Assembly: GCA_027405735.1 (NCBI GenBank)
Contig: JAPEHQ010000009.1
Location: forward strand, 62,001-126,000
Length of the DNA: 64,000 nt
DNA from: Mucor racemosus
Lineage: Eukaryota; Mucoromycota; Mucoromycetes; Mucorales; Mucoraceae
Direction of reading: 5' to 3'
The translations under genes were made by a program, and so were the position numbers. Under the pieces are notes generated by a model. That model ran no database searches. It saw nothing but the letters and a program-made list of their open reading frames with translations, and was not told where the DNA came from. Of the stretch, positions 48,139 to 61,309 are shown one piece after another. Each line of letters begins with the position of its first letter. Position 1 is the first letter of the stretch.

Positions 48139-49229
48139 ATGGTATTAATCACAAAAAGTAGAACCTTAGTACACATTTTACAACGTCAAAATGGATCAAG
48201 ATTCATGTCTACAGGTACATTTTAAAGAAATAATTTGTCATTTTTACTCGTATACTAACATCTTATACCTAGTAAATGTAAGAATAAAACATCTTTTATT
48301 TAGCCACATGTACTAAAATCATTATTCAGGAACGTAAATCATCAGTTGGCCTTATTGGTTTGGGTCAAATGGGCTATGGTATGGCTAAAAATCTCGCATT
48401 AAAAAGCTCAGGTCCTGTCTATGTTTATGATGTGAATCAAGCTGCTATTCAACGCATTACTCAGGAATTTCCCAACGTAAAAACTGTCCGTGATATCTTT
48501 GAATTGGGCGAGAAAACATCTACTGTAATTACCATGTTGCCAGAGCATACTCATGTTGAATCTGTTTATGAAAAACTTTTACCTAATGTGGATAGTGATA
48601 GTGTTTTAGTTGATTCCAGTACCATTGATGCTAGTATTTCGCGAAAAGTAGCTGAAATGGTAGCTCAAAAAGGAGGTATTGCCTTTGATGCTCCTGTGAG
48701 TGGTGGTACATTGGGTGCTGATGCTGGTACATTGACATTTATGGTCGGTAGTCCCTCTGAAGAAGCTTTTGATCAAGTGAAACCTGTATTGCAACAAATG
48801 GGGAAGAATGTCATTTATTGTGGTGTTAATGGCTCAGGGCAAGTAGCTAAATTATGTAATAATATGCTTTTGGGTATTAGTATGATTGGTGTTTCAGAAG
48901 CCATGCATTTAGGCACAAAATTAGGTATGGATCCTCAGCTTTTGGCTTCAATTTTAAATAATTCCACTGGTCGTTGTTGGAGTTCTGATACTTATAATCC
49001 TTATCCCGGTGTTATTCCCACTGCTCCTGCTTCAAGAGAATATCAAGGTGGATTTAGTAATAAACTCATGGCAAAAGATCTTCGTTTAGCTATGAAGGCA
49101 GCAGAAAGTTGCAATACTAGCCCTCAATTAGGAACAATGGCTACAGATGTTTATCAAAAATTGTGTACTACTAAAGAATTTGAATCTTTAGATTTCTCCA
49201 GTGTTTTCAAATGGATTTCAAATAAATGA
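48139..49229 (+). CDS. 3-hydroxyisobutyrate dehydrogenase, mitochondrial
   Basis: Oxidises 3-hydroxyisobutyrate to methylmalonate semialdehyde with NAD+ in valine breakdown, in the mitochondrial matrix. Two exons, 48139-48214 and 48304-49229, about 333 residues; the intron has a TACTAAC branch site. The basic, Ser/Thr-rich N-terminus (MVLITKSRTLVHILQRQ, then RFMST) looks like a mitochondrial targeting peptide. The Rossmann motif VGLIGLGQMGYG is at about 40-51. The family signature DAPVSGGTLGADAGTLTFMV is near 153-172, and the catalytic lysine lies in GSGQVAKLCNNML near 207. Length is typical. Convergent with the mitoferrin gene, 154 bp between stops. Confidence 0.95.
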
Positions 49230-49383
49230 TTTCATTATATTAATTAATTAATAAATATATATAGTATTTACACCTTTAAATCAAGTAGAAGGTTAAGAGT
49301 AAAGGGAAGAGGGATTATAATACAAGAAAAAAATTATCTCTAAAAAAAAAGGGAGGAGGGGGAGGATGGGCGAGTATATCTCT

Positions 49384-50431
49384 TTAGAGAGAAACAAAGT
49401 TTTCCTTTCGCTGTTGTTCTTGTTTCTCTGTATTATTTCGAACATTAATCATCCATTTAATATATTCGTAAACACTCCAACTGATAGCAGCGCTTGGCAT
49501 ATGTGTTAATACACGAGGTCTAAATCCTCTAAAAAAGCCTTTCAATCCATATCTTTCCATAATTATACTTGAAGCATCTCTAAATCCTGTTGCATTTCTA
49601 ATACGAGGATCACTGCTTGTACCTCTGGTTTGTAATAAGGTTTTAATTACATCTAAAGGCGTGGTAACTGATGATGCAACAGCACCTGCTAATCCACCTG
49701 CAAAAATATGTGTTTTAGGATCATATCCTGTTGCCTCTGTACCGAGAACTTTTCGGAAAAATTCATATGTTGCAAATTGAATTGATTGAAATGGAATAGA
49801 CATTACAAGTGTTGTTGGTAAAGATATATAAAATGCTATGAAACCCTCTTTTGTATATACACTACGAGCACATTCTCGAATTGTTCTATATGTTGAATCA
49901 CGCAATTGCATACGTTGTTTAACAACTATAAATGATTTTAATAAACAAAATTCTCGGGCTATATCAATTTATATACATTACCATCGAATGGGTTCATAAG
50001 AGAATCATGAGCTAATGTCGCACAAGCACCAGCAGCAGCGGAAGCAAGAGGATGATGACCACTCGAATTAGCACCAAAATAGTCTTTACAAAATTCATAA
50101 GTTGCAAAATGCAAAGCATGTGCTGGTCCTGCTCCTAATACAACTGAATTTACACCTTTCCATAAATTTCGAATTGTTACTGGAGGTTGTTGTTGAACTA
50201 TTTTAGTATTTGACGAAATAACCTGCATTCTTGTCTAATAAAAAAAAAACACACATTATTACACTGTATTATGATATTCCAATTTAATTTTACCTTAATA
50301 CTATCAACTGGATACATGGCGCAATGTTCAGCAATACCAGCTAAAGCACCAGCAAATGCATTTTGTAACATTGTAGTATTGCTTCCAAGTGATTCATAAT
50401 CATAATCCTCTTCTTCTTCGGGGTGATGCAT
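49384..50431 (-). CDS. Mitoferrin-type mitochondrial iron carrier (Mrs3/4-like)
   Basis: Mitochondrial carrier that brings ferrous iron across the inner membrane for haem and Fe-S synthesis. Three minus-strand exons: 50431-50294, 50234-49982 and 49925-49384, about 310 residues. The three carrier repeats show their PxD signatures: YPVDSIKTRMQ (formed across the first intron), NPFDVVKQRMQ (across the second) and TPLDVIKTLLQTRG. GAGPAHALHFATYE, AFYISLPTTLVMSIPF and RGFRPRVLTHMPSAAISW are typical of mitoferrins and distinguish them from SAM or other carriers. The acidic N-terminus and short basic C-terminus are ordinary. Substrate is inferred from family motifs. Confidence 0.93.
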
Positions 50432-53114
50432 TTTATTGTTATAAAAAGTTGAATAAAAGAAAGAGTGAAAGGGAAATAAAGAAAACAGGGTTCCCTGTTT
50501 TCCTTTGAACCGAAAAAAGTCAACTTGTAATTGGGCCCTAAATTTCCCCGCTTCAAATTTGTGAAATCTGATAATGAAATCCTTACATCAAACATGATGA
50601 TTTGACACACATAATACACACGAACACATGCGCATATGAGCTTAAAACTCTTAAAGTTTCTGTTTATTGTTATACCAAGTTTCATCTTTCGAGTTATGAT
50701 TCGTTATCAGATTTTGATCACATTCTCAAATAAAATCTGATAAAGAAAATATGAACTCAAGGTTCTGTAATATTTATTCCAAATATTCCTTGAATACAAG
50801 ATAAAAACATGATATTTTATTTATCGACACATGATATGCGGGCATTAATTCGAGAATTTAAAATGTATTGGGCGTAAACATACACTATTTGTATCATTGA
50901 TTGCTTATAAGTAGCATTGGTGTCGAGCCGGGTTTTGCTAGCCAAATTTACTAGCGTAAGCTGGGCTCGACGGCATCCCTACTTATAAGTTTATTCTTTT
51001 TTTTTAAAAAAAAAGCAATGGTTAGCTTAAACAACTGGATATGATCATGGGTTAATGTAAGCTTTTGCAGCATTTCTACTTTAAATTCAGATAAATTAAG
51101 TAAAATTTGGGATGAAATGAGAATAAGATTTAGAGACGATGAGAAGGGGATTTGATTATTTTGAGTATGGCAAAATTATAATTATCAACTCGATTCATAA
51201 AAAGTAAATTATTGTATTAACCAATTAGTGTCTAGAAATAATATCTTATTCGTCTAAATCTTATTTTCAATCTCTATGGATTTACATTCTCATTGTGTCT
51301 CGATATACTACTACAATCGTCAGATATCGTCCAAATATTTTCCTGAAATGTCTGAATTTAAAGTGGAAATACTGTAGTATATCTGGTTCTTCAGCCAAAT
51401 ATAAAGTAACAGAATCCTACTAACTTCGATGTGTTATAATAATCATAATTAGTCATGCAAAAAAGTGAATAGATATAGTCAGTTTATGCATTTTTGAAAA
51501 CTTACAATCTGCCATGCAATGAGCTGCTACTATTGTATATAGGCTCTTTACTTGTTTCCACCTCCTGTATTGTCCACATACACATTTCATTTTTCGGCTC
51601 GCATTGGCGTGGAAGCTACTAAAATGTCTAATCTAACTGTCCACATAATGTAAAAATGTGAGTAGTTAAGAAATAACATAGAAATAAAAGTACAAAAGCA
51701 TATCTGAGATGCTACAGTTAAATACAGTTCTGGTCATTTTTATGTGCCGTACTCCAGCATTTCGAAAATTTTCTTTAAACATCCAAGTTCATTCTCTCCC
51801 TGCTTAGAATTAAAGCTCTACTGCATTGCATTTTAGAGAAAGTTAAGATACAAAATTAATTTTTGGAGGAATTTGTTTTCAAATTTTATATTTTGCATAT
51901 TTTTCATCATTTCAATGTAATTTTTAACATATCAAATATATTTATTATCGCGTTTTTTTGCATTTGATTATAGTGCAAGTTTATATGTGTCAATAGCATC
52001 TTAGTTTTTTGAAATATCTCAATTTTTGATAGAGAAAATAAAAACAATGTGTAAAATATTTGGTGGTTAATTCATCCAACAATTTTCATGAGCATCCAGA
52101 GATTCTTTTTTCTTCGAATCCCAAAAAAAAACACATAAAGTTTTGAATTTCTCTACGAGAAATGCAGCTACAATTGCCCGCGATACCTCAATCTGTAGAT
52201 AATTTTATGGCCTATTATTTAAACAAGTTTTATTTAAGAACATTATTTGAAAATCAAGAGAAAAATCAAAAAACCTTCAAATTTTCACTTCAAATTTACA
52301 GTAAATTTTGAGACAAAATATCTGTTGAAACTTGCACCATTCTAAGAAGAATTTAAATTTTCACTTAACTTTATTAGTAAACTAGCCCGTCTTGATATGT
52401 ATTTTATTGAGAATTTCAGGATTCAATTTTTTTGATCCGTTTTTCTCGGATTTTTCATCACTATTTTGCATTCCACACTCAGACAAATCCATGTTTTTAC
52501 AACTTTAGTGAAAGTGCTCCTTTTTTCTAGATAAAAAAGCATTGTTTTTACATACAATGCTGCATTATATGCTTTTATCATTATATTGCTATTGTATCAT
52601 AGAAGCATTATTCTATTATATTCATACAATATCCATATGCTCATTCTGATTATATTATCATTCACATTTAATACACTCACCTAATTAGTATATAAATCTT
52701 GACTATAAACCCATAATAAAACGACACTTTTTCAACTGAATAATTCTATACATTTACCTTTTAATAAATTAGTCAATACCAAACATATTGAAAATAAACA
52801 AAGACGTGTGAGTTCGCGCCATCAATCTGCAAAGGGTATCAAAATTTCGACAAACAAATACTGTCTCCCATTCAACATGGATCAGTTGACGACATCTCCG
52901 AGGGAAAAAATGAAACAAAATCTGATAACCTAAAACATACATATAAATTTACATAAATACTGAATACAAATATATTGCTTTCAAGTCCAAGATTCTTTAT
53001 TAAGTAATACCGAGTAAATAAATTATAAATTAAATAAATGATTATGTATTGTTGATTATTAAAAAGTGGGAATTCAGGAATCATAAAGTGTGCAAAGAAA
53101 AAAAAAAAAAAAGC
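50432..53114. other. Intergenic with one foldback element, no gene
   Basis: 2.7 kb, strongly AT-rich. A GC-richer foldback lies at 50904-50990. The stretch at about 51830-52450 has short motifs (CTACGAGAAATGCAGCTACAA) reminiscent of R4 and the LTR-A tandem array and may be an old, diverged relative. No credible reading frame. Confidence 0.45.
50904..50990. repeat. Foldback / inverted-repeat element
   Basis: Two arms of about 40 bp are imperfect inverse copies: CTTATAAGTAG and GTCGAGCC in the left arm, GGCTCGAC and CTACTTATAAG in the right, closing on a short loop with CTAG on both sides. The element is distinctly GC-richer than its surroundings. It could be a tiny MITE or a structured RNA/terminator; a single copy in the window. 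Confidence 0.6.
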
Positions 53115-54538
53115 TTATTTCTCATCCTTAACCTTAGAAATTGCCAGTTTTGGAAATTCCGGTATATTGTCATTAATTTTTACTTGTAAGCTTTCAATGG
53201 CTGTATCATTATCTTCTAATAATTTCGTAGAATTCTTTCTTGCAAAATCATGAATCTTCTTTTCGAGTGGTGGTAAACTTGGCATTGGATACATTTTTTC
53301 TTCATCTCCCTCTACAAATGAATGATGAGGTGTAGTTATTGAACTTGGAGAGGGAACCAGTGTACCATTAATAGACTGATAATATGTGTCTCGTTGCTTA
53401 TTATGGAATGCATTCATATTATCATGTGAAGCTGCATGTTCTTCTTTATCTCCAATATGTCGGCACGCTGGGTGATGACACTTTGAAGCTATGCTTGAGT
53501 TATTGTCATCTTCATCGTCTTCATCGTCTTCTTCTTTTAATGCTGCATTTTTATGTCGATGTCTGAGCTGTTTAATAATAAGATACGATGCAAGATACCC
53601 TATTTATGAATATATATATATATATAGATATTAATGCCAATCTTTGGCCAATAGAAAGAAAAGATAGCTACTTACAGTCGATTGTGTAAAGAATAGGTGT
53701 ACTACCACCAAACACAGTTTTTGCCATTAAAATACCAGTTAAAATATTAGATAAGCAAACACCAAAGCTAATTCAAAACTACGATTAATAGAATAACGCG
53801 ATTATATGATTCAACTCCATACCAATAAATAAGACCTTCTGTTATTAACGTCTTTTGAATACTGCTTCCGAGAATACGGTAATGTCTGTAAATAACTAGT
53901 ATAAAGCAACCAGATAAAAATGTGTTTGATGTGCAATCAATAGCGGCTTTTGAAACCACAATATAAGTAGCTATTATCTATCAAATTAGGCATGCATAGG
54001 ATCATTTACACTATTATATAACTTACGATAATCTGTATCACACAGACCAACACCTTGCTCTGTAAATGATCTTCCAAAAGTCATGTTTACAATAATAAAA
54101 ACTGCTATAGATACAAGTGGAATACATCCAACACTCAAAATCACTTTAGATCGATTATTTCCCAAGTAAGCCTTCCATAGCAATACAAATTGTAAAGATA
54201 TATCCGCAGTATTAACGCCAACTACAGAGAATAAAAGACGCTATATAGAGCACTATTCAGTTTGATAATTTAATAAAACTTTTTTGATTTCAACTCACAA
54301 AAGTACAATCAACCGTTGTTAATGAAGTTAATAATGTCACAAATGTTACAACAATACCTAATGTTGCTTGAGCAAAGACAAGGCCTAGAATTGGCTTTCT
54401 TGCTTTATAAAACATCTGCCCTGCTGTCATTGCTTGCCATATAAAACATGACATGCCAATACTAACAAACATGATTGAAAATGCTGTCATCGTTGGTATT
54501 CCTCTGTTTGCACTTTCTGATATTTTTTTATCATCCAT
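53115..54538 (-). CDS. Seven-pass membrane protein of unknown function
   Basis: Five minus-strand exons in phase: 54538-54299, 54240-54027, 53970-53823, 53767-53676 and 53599-53115, about 392 residues. Hydrophobic segments at roughly 15-40, 45-72, 80-103, 110-135, 155-182, 193-217 and 222-245 suggest seven membrane spans. A ~145-residue hydrophilic C-terminal tail follows, with an acidic run (EEDDEDDEDD), a His/Cys cluster (CHHPACRH) and Ser/Pro-rich sequence. The layout (short N-terminus, 7TM, long regulatory tail) is receptor-like, but I recognise no family motif, so a G-protein-coupled receptor is only one possibility. The first exon joins the second with no change of frame into another span, which supports the model. 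Confidence 0.7.
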
Positions 54539-55600
54539 TATAAAAATTGAAAGGAAGAATAATGAATAAGAAAGAGAAGAAAGAAAGGTTTAATGTGCCA
54601 ACATACATATTTATTTATTGTTAATTTATTCACATAACACAGAACAATGATGAAAAACCCTTTTGGTGCCTTTATAACAAGTTTTCATGTATAAACTATT
54701 CCTTTCAAATTGATAGACACAGGGGGGGAGGGGGATTGTGTGTTTCAATGTGGCGATAAGGTTATCCCAGTTGAGGTATACATTATTTCTTTGGCTGTTA
54801 CGCTTGCAGCTCAAAGCCTATATTTATTTCTATAATTTAATGAATTAAGCAAAGCGTAATATTCGTATTTCTGTCAATATTCATTCTTCTGTTAATTAGA
54901 CCATCTGTCAAAATGTTATAATATCTGGATTTTAATTGGCTAAAACTGTCAATACAAATTAGGGTTTCATCTATGCAGGTCTGCTTCTATTCATCTATTC
55001 CGCAAATGAAATCAGGTCTGTTGATGATCTCCTTGAATGTAACTGATATATTTTTACCATGACTGGGAGAGATAAGCATTTGTATACACGATAAGCTTTT
55101 CTCGACTATGCTTGAATACATGTTGTATAATGGCGAGATATCAAATCAGCAAAAAAAAAAAAAAAAAACTAGCAGATCAAATGAGTATAACTAATGAATA
55201 CCAATAGCAATTCTTTTATAATAAAATCTTATAAATGATAACAATTCAACGAATGAGTTACTGCATTTTTTATTATGATACCATTTTGTTTATATACTCA
55301 TATTATCCCCCTTTATAGTTGATATCCAAGAAAATTATAGTTAAATCAGAATCTATACTCTACGTTCATGAAAAACTGCAATAAAGTTAAGTTAGATACA
55401 GAGGCAGTTTTTTGATAAAATTAGGAAGAGTATTTAGTTTAAATACATCCTCTTTTTTTTTTTATTATAACCAATTACTTTTTTCACCATCATTTCTCTT
55501 ATACACATTTACAGACAATATAAAGCAAGTATATTTTACCCCACAAGTCCCTAACTATTCAAGAGCCTCTTGATGCTGTTTATGCCAATTCTTTGTACAG
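54539..55600. other. Intergenic region, no clear gene
   Basis: Contains G- and A-rich short tracts (about 54721-54735, 55150-55168) and a pyrimidine-rich stretch at 55450-55500 resembling the leaders seen before other start codons here. Confidence 0.4.
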
Positions 55601-55731
55601 AATGCCAAGTACGACTACTCCCAGCTTTATCCATGATCCATCAAGGTGATTACTATTCCAAATATATATAAATTTATTTCTTTATTCACAATTTATATAG
55701 ATACACGAATCTATACCAAAGAGAAGACTAT
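55601..55731 (+). pseudogene. Possible 5' end of a host gene cut by the LTR-A element
   Basis: From the ATG at 55601 a frame reads MPSTTTPSFIHDPS. It reaches a GTGATT donor at about 55645 and joins in phase after the TATAG acceptor at about 55700 to RYTNLYQREDY, where the truncated LTR-A begins. The frame is also open upstream of the ATG (EPLDAVYANSLYR). It has the feel of a real gene start, but no family is recognised and the rest is missing. Confidence 0.3.
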
Positions 55732-57833
55732 GTTGTGAGTTGCCTTGTTTCAATGCTGCGCTAAATATGCTTAGATATTGATTTGATAGCTACTTGATTG
55801 ATTAACTGCTGGGATGGAATAATATGGTGCCATAATTGAGGTCCAAGTGTTCTTGGTAATTACTGGATTAAACTTGGTACGCTAGGATTTTATTATATCC
55901 GATATCAAGACTTGCACTTCAATACATGTTGTAGTCAATAGATTGTAAGATGTATTGATACTGTAGAAGGTGATAACGTATGATACTAGGGCGAATACAA
56001 CACTATAATAATAAAATCTGATCATGAGCATAATGAGCTGATTGTATGGGCACAAATTTGTTTGTACATGAGCATCGTGCCGTTCTCAAAATTCCATTGC
56101 ATTTTTTCACTGGAATGGATTTTTATATTACATTTGCTTTTATTAATACAGATTATAGACAATAATACAATTCAATACGTTGTTGATATAGAGTAATATA
56201 TGCAAGAGCCAGCATATTTACGATTATCATCATTTGTAAAAATGTTTATACTGTAGCTATAATGTTTACTACAGCAACAATGGTTTTTACTCGAGCATAA
56301 ACTTAAATAACACTTACTGCTTAAATTTATATGCAAGCCAAATCTAATATTATACACGTTACTTTATCACACATAAAATTTAAACAAATTAACCTTCTTC
56401 AAACTTACTACTGTTTTAGTTTACGATTGTCAGCTGTAAAAAGATTTGTTTTCATCAAGCATAGCTACAATCAAAACTATGGTTATTAGGCAAAACATTA
56501 GATTATTCTTTTTTTGTATTATTTCTATATCATTTGAAATTTTATTACTTTTCTGGAGCATTTCGTGGGTTTGTAACCAGTTCTAGCTTTTCATTAAGTA
56601 GATATAAATGTCATTGCCTGCGATTTAATCAGGTAATCAAGAAATACGTCCAACAATACAGTAGTAAATGATGATATTTGATCTTAGAATGCGGTTAAAT
56701 GAAAACATCAATCCCTTATGTTAGCATGTGTATTCAGATAAAAGAAAAGAATACCAGCTTAATAGTCTGATATACCTTATCAAACGGTGAATAATATTCT
56801 TGGAATATGAAAACAAAAAGAGAGAAACAACACATATAGAAAAGAATTTTCAAGGCTTTACATTATTTAGCACAATCAAAACCCTGCTAAATTGCTCATT
56901 TCAACCAATGTAAGAGCAGAATTACAGCGCATAAACTATCAAGTAATAAAGAAAATAGGCAATATCTGTTTTCATAGAAACATGCATTTTTCATTTTTGT
57001 ATCCGAAAAACTGCCTGTCATATCATATATTCACTAAAAAATTGCAAAAGCGAGCCCGTAAAGCGACCCCGTAATTGAGCATAGCAAAATTGAACGACTA
57101 AGTCTCTTAGACTATGGTATATATCTAAGTTTTAAATAAAAATGCGTTTTTTTTTAGCTTTTTTTATATTTAACCATGTGCGGTCTGAAAATTCAGAGTT
57201 TGTAGCGGACATTTTCGGGGCTCATTTTATCCTTACCAACACTCATGATTTTGATCAAAAAACAGAAAAATCAAATTTTGATACCAAAATCAACGTTTAA
57301 ATATATTACAATGTGAGAGGAAATTGTAGCCATAACTAATACACATTTTATAAAAGCTTAATATTAAATGTTAAGTAATGAAATTTTGTACTTTTGTCCC
57401 AAAAACGGAATTTCGGTTAAAGGATTTTCATTTAATATTTTGCAATAAAAAGGTTTGTTATTTTTTATTGGGCAAATAGAGCGCTAAATTCTGTATATGT
57501 GTATGTTTTTTGTTTTTATAATTGGTATTATAATTAACTCTAGATTTGCAGAACCAGAAAAAAAAATTTAAAAATGTCAAAATCGATGATCTGGACAAAA
57601 ATAATTTTCTAAATTAATATTCCGCTTATAAGCCGTGTAAGTCTTAAAAATAAGAGATTTTATAATACCTGAGAACTTTTTCAAGAATTTACGATGCTGT
57701 ATGCACTTGATTCAAGCTAATTACTGTAAATCTTTATGCATTTTGATATTGTGCGGTAATTGATTTGATGATAATATAGCCTTACTTTATAATTAATGCG
57801 TTAGAGATAATTTACATTGAGTTTTAGTCTTAT

Positions 57834-57937
57834 CTCTCCAATATCATAAACATAAACATGGCCATCACTGAAACCTATTATTGCCGCCTTTTATCCTCTT
57901 TGTCCCGAGTCAATTTATTCAATGTTTTACTAGAACC
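57834..57937 (-). pseudogene. Captured dynein intermediate chain fragment, copy d (decayed)
   Basis: It aligns with the fragments at 1506, 7354 and 26204 but has an in-frame stop, several substitutions and a lost splice donor. The upstream piece is separated from it by a 1.6-kb insertion. Confidence 0.55.
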
Positions 57938-57949
57938 AACTTAAATACT

Positions 57950-59585
57950 TACACATGGTTCCTCGGTATTTGCATTCAAATTCCATAAATTAAATTGCCT
58001 GATTTCATTTACAATAGTATCAAACGTATCATCAGCCCGCCTTATTATATATGATAAATATCAATCTAAAATCAGAAACATCCCATTGTCATTGTTATAA
58101 TACTGTAAGCTATGAAAAGCTTGATTTTTAATAATAATGCACCAATTAAATAAAAAACAAGATCATACTAATGATAGCATATGGTGAGTATTTAACATCT
58201 GAATAAGTTTGATAAAGTATGCTTTTAAACCCTTTTAAAACCCCTGAGGCAAACCCAACATTTTGGTCCTGTAATTTCTATCCATCCAAATGTTGCAATT
58301 TCTACTATATAATGAATGTACCTCTTATCAATGATCACCTAGATGTACATTGAGTATCAGTTTTTTACCAGCTGTATTTTCTCTGATTCATTAATATTCA
58401 GTCATATTGAACGGTGATAATTTGTAGCATTACAAAAAGAAAACAAATAAATGCTTCAAGATTTTTCTGCATATCACATTATGCGATTAAGTAGCAATTA
58501 TTGCACTTAACTATGCTTTTTGAACCTATTGATGTTAATCAGAATAATTACTACTTTCAATCATCAAAAGTAAGCTCTGCTTTATACATTTATATTCGCC
58601 CATTCAATAAATGACATCGCATTTATTATCCGTTATATCAATCAACAAACTTCATCTTGATTCGACACATTTGACAATTAAATGCCTCAATTAAACTATT
58701 ATTACACTTGAGCCACCAGGTATTGCCACAAAAAAGTCTCGTACGACAGATCGACGAAGCATCATAATTTAGATCATTTTTTTGTGTTCATAGATCTGAG
58801 CTCTCTCTCACATTTATATATTTCTGCATAAACCATATCTCTATCTATTCAATCTAACTGAAATACATTGAACGCCAACATCGTACTTGATAAAACGCCT
58901 AACTTTATTGCGAGTCAACACAACTAATTTGATGTTAGTTTAGTGATATATCAGAAGTTTACCCAGATGTAGAAATCCAGGAACAACTATTGAAATCCAA
59001 CATGGCATGACATTTAGTAACTCATACTAAATGTCATACATAACCACTAGCATTAACAGCGACATTCAGGAACAATTCGTAGCAATGAAACATAAGCAAT
59101 CCTACATCTTATTCAAATGATACAATCACAGATTCCCAATTCCACAAATTCCATTGTATATGATTTGTTCCCAAATCATATCAAGTACCTCAATACCCGA
59201 CAATTTATTAATAATATTGATAATCTTATAACCATTTAGAAAACATATAAATACGAAGCATCAATGAATTAATAAAATGTACCTTTTAGCAGAGTATTTT
59301 TATATTACTATCTTTTGATATAACATTTAGTTTCAGCAGTTGAATCAGATAAATTAGAGATTGGAAGATAATCCCTTTTAATAGTTTTACATATCACGAG
59401 CTTAATAATGGACCCCTATTATAGACACGCTAATTAAGGATGGTGGGTTAACTCTAATTGACGAACGAGTCAATTAGCAGTATTAACGAAATATTAAAAT
59501 CAAATATATCAATTGAATGAGCGAGAAGCGATAAAGCATATAATTAACATTAATGAATTATTTCAAGCGTTTTGAACTAAATGCG
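57950..59585. mobile_element. Insertion of ~1.6 kb in the LTR-A element
   Basis: The flanking sequence (captured exon on the left, TTTTGACCTATAAAAATTG on the right) is contiguous in the other three copies. A TTA at each junction may be the target duplication. No reading frame of note. A perfect 9-bp hairpin (CTAATTGAC/GTCAATTAG) lies at 59454-59477 near the right end. The class is unknown. Confidence 0.5.
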
Positions 59586-61309
59586 CCTTTACTTTTGACC
59601 TATAAAAATTGATTTATTAGTAAAATCAATTAACAAGCATAATAAGTAATTATTATGATGTACCTTTAATAGTTGTTGGTAGTGATATACAAGACAACAT
59701 CTTGCTTTCCTCTTCTTAGCTGTTGGCTACTAAATAGAAATAAATGCTTTTTAGAAACTAAATAGACTAACGTGAGTTTATTCATTCATTCAAATCAAGT
59801 CAATACTATATATACTTTTATAATCACCAATTTCTCTGCAGGTATATATCAACTGTAGACCAAAAAAGCATTGATTATAACGTAGATAATGGAACAAAAA
59901 AATGTCTAAGTCTTGGATGCTTTTTTTGTTCAAAAAAAATTATATCGCGCTCTAACATTAACAGTTAATAATTCATTTCCAAATAAATAATAGCGGAAAC
60001 ATGTACTTGTTGCAGTGGAACTACATACTAAAAATGCTTGATAATAATAAAATAACCTAATTTCCAAGTGTCGCTCATAAAATATTATGCCACTTGAAAT
60101 ATAAACGACAATAATAAACAAACACTTCAATGGAACACAATAATAAACAACCATTTCCCAAAAGGTCGATATTGTCACACTTGACATCAATCCCTTGTGG
60201 TCAATGTTCTACATGATTTGCCCTTTGAAATATCAAATCAATAACATACGTATCTTGGTTTTATTAGTTAACAGCTGTTTTTGAAAAAGTATACCACCAC
60301 TTTCTTCGACAAGAAACCTGTCTTTCTCTGTTTAAAAAACGGGAAGCAACTGGAAAAATCTTGTAATAACCAATAAATACTGATCCAAATGGGCTGTAAG
60401 TTTCAAAATATACTACAATTATAACATTATTCAGCACTAAGTAGCTTCAGTATCCCATGGATTTGCTAGATAAATTGTACGAATCAAGAGCGCCCTTTTC
60501 CCAAATGGGATTTGTTGCTAAATAGACATTTTGAAATTAGAAATAGAGTCCTAAATTAGTGAAAATCAGCATAAACGGAAATGAGGACACCGAAATTAAT
60601 AATTAAACGTCGTGCTTATACTGTACATGATCAATGCTGTCGTGTATAGTGCAATGTGCTTTGAATTTATTTTTAAAAAAGTTTAGGTTTCAAATATTGA
60701 TTTAAGTAACTACAGTATAAGAAAATAAATATTAGAAAATAAAAAAACCTTTGTTCCTTGAATGAACTGATCTACTAATAATTCGCAGTGAATAGCCAAC
60801 ACGTTTTATACAACTTTATCTACTGGATGATTTTTAAATCTTCAAAAAATATCAATTTTTCATCGAGTTATAGATAAATTACGATTTGATGAAAGGTAAT
60901 TGACTTAAATGTAAAGCTGTGGTCCACAAAATATCTGTATTTATGAAACAATTTGAGAGCAAAATGTTTTATTTAAAACCGTAAATTGATACAGAATTGT
61001 ATGAGCTACAAAAACCATTTAATGGTCAGGTGATGGTAAATATACACTTTTTTGTCAAATATTGGAAACATTTCCGAATTTCCAGTATTTTGCACATTAA
61101 CAGCTTAAAAATAGACTACAGCTTAAAGCGCACGATTTCATTTAAAGTCCGAAATAGTCGATTTTGAAACAAGACATTAAATTTGTTTTTCGAAATTTTG
61201 ATAGAACGATATGATTAGCCGATTTATAGCTCAGAAATTTTGACGCGCTTTCAAATTTCAAGCAATATTAGTGGCTCCCGTTATTTGAACCATTTTTTGA
61301 GGATGTTTT

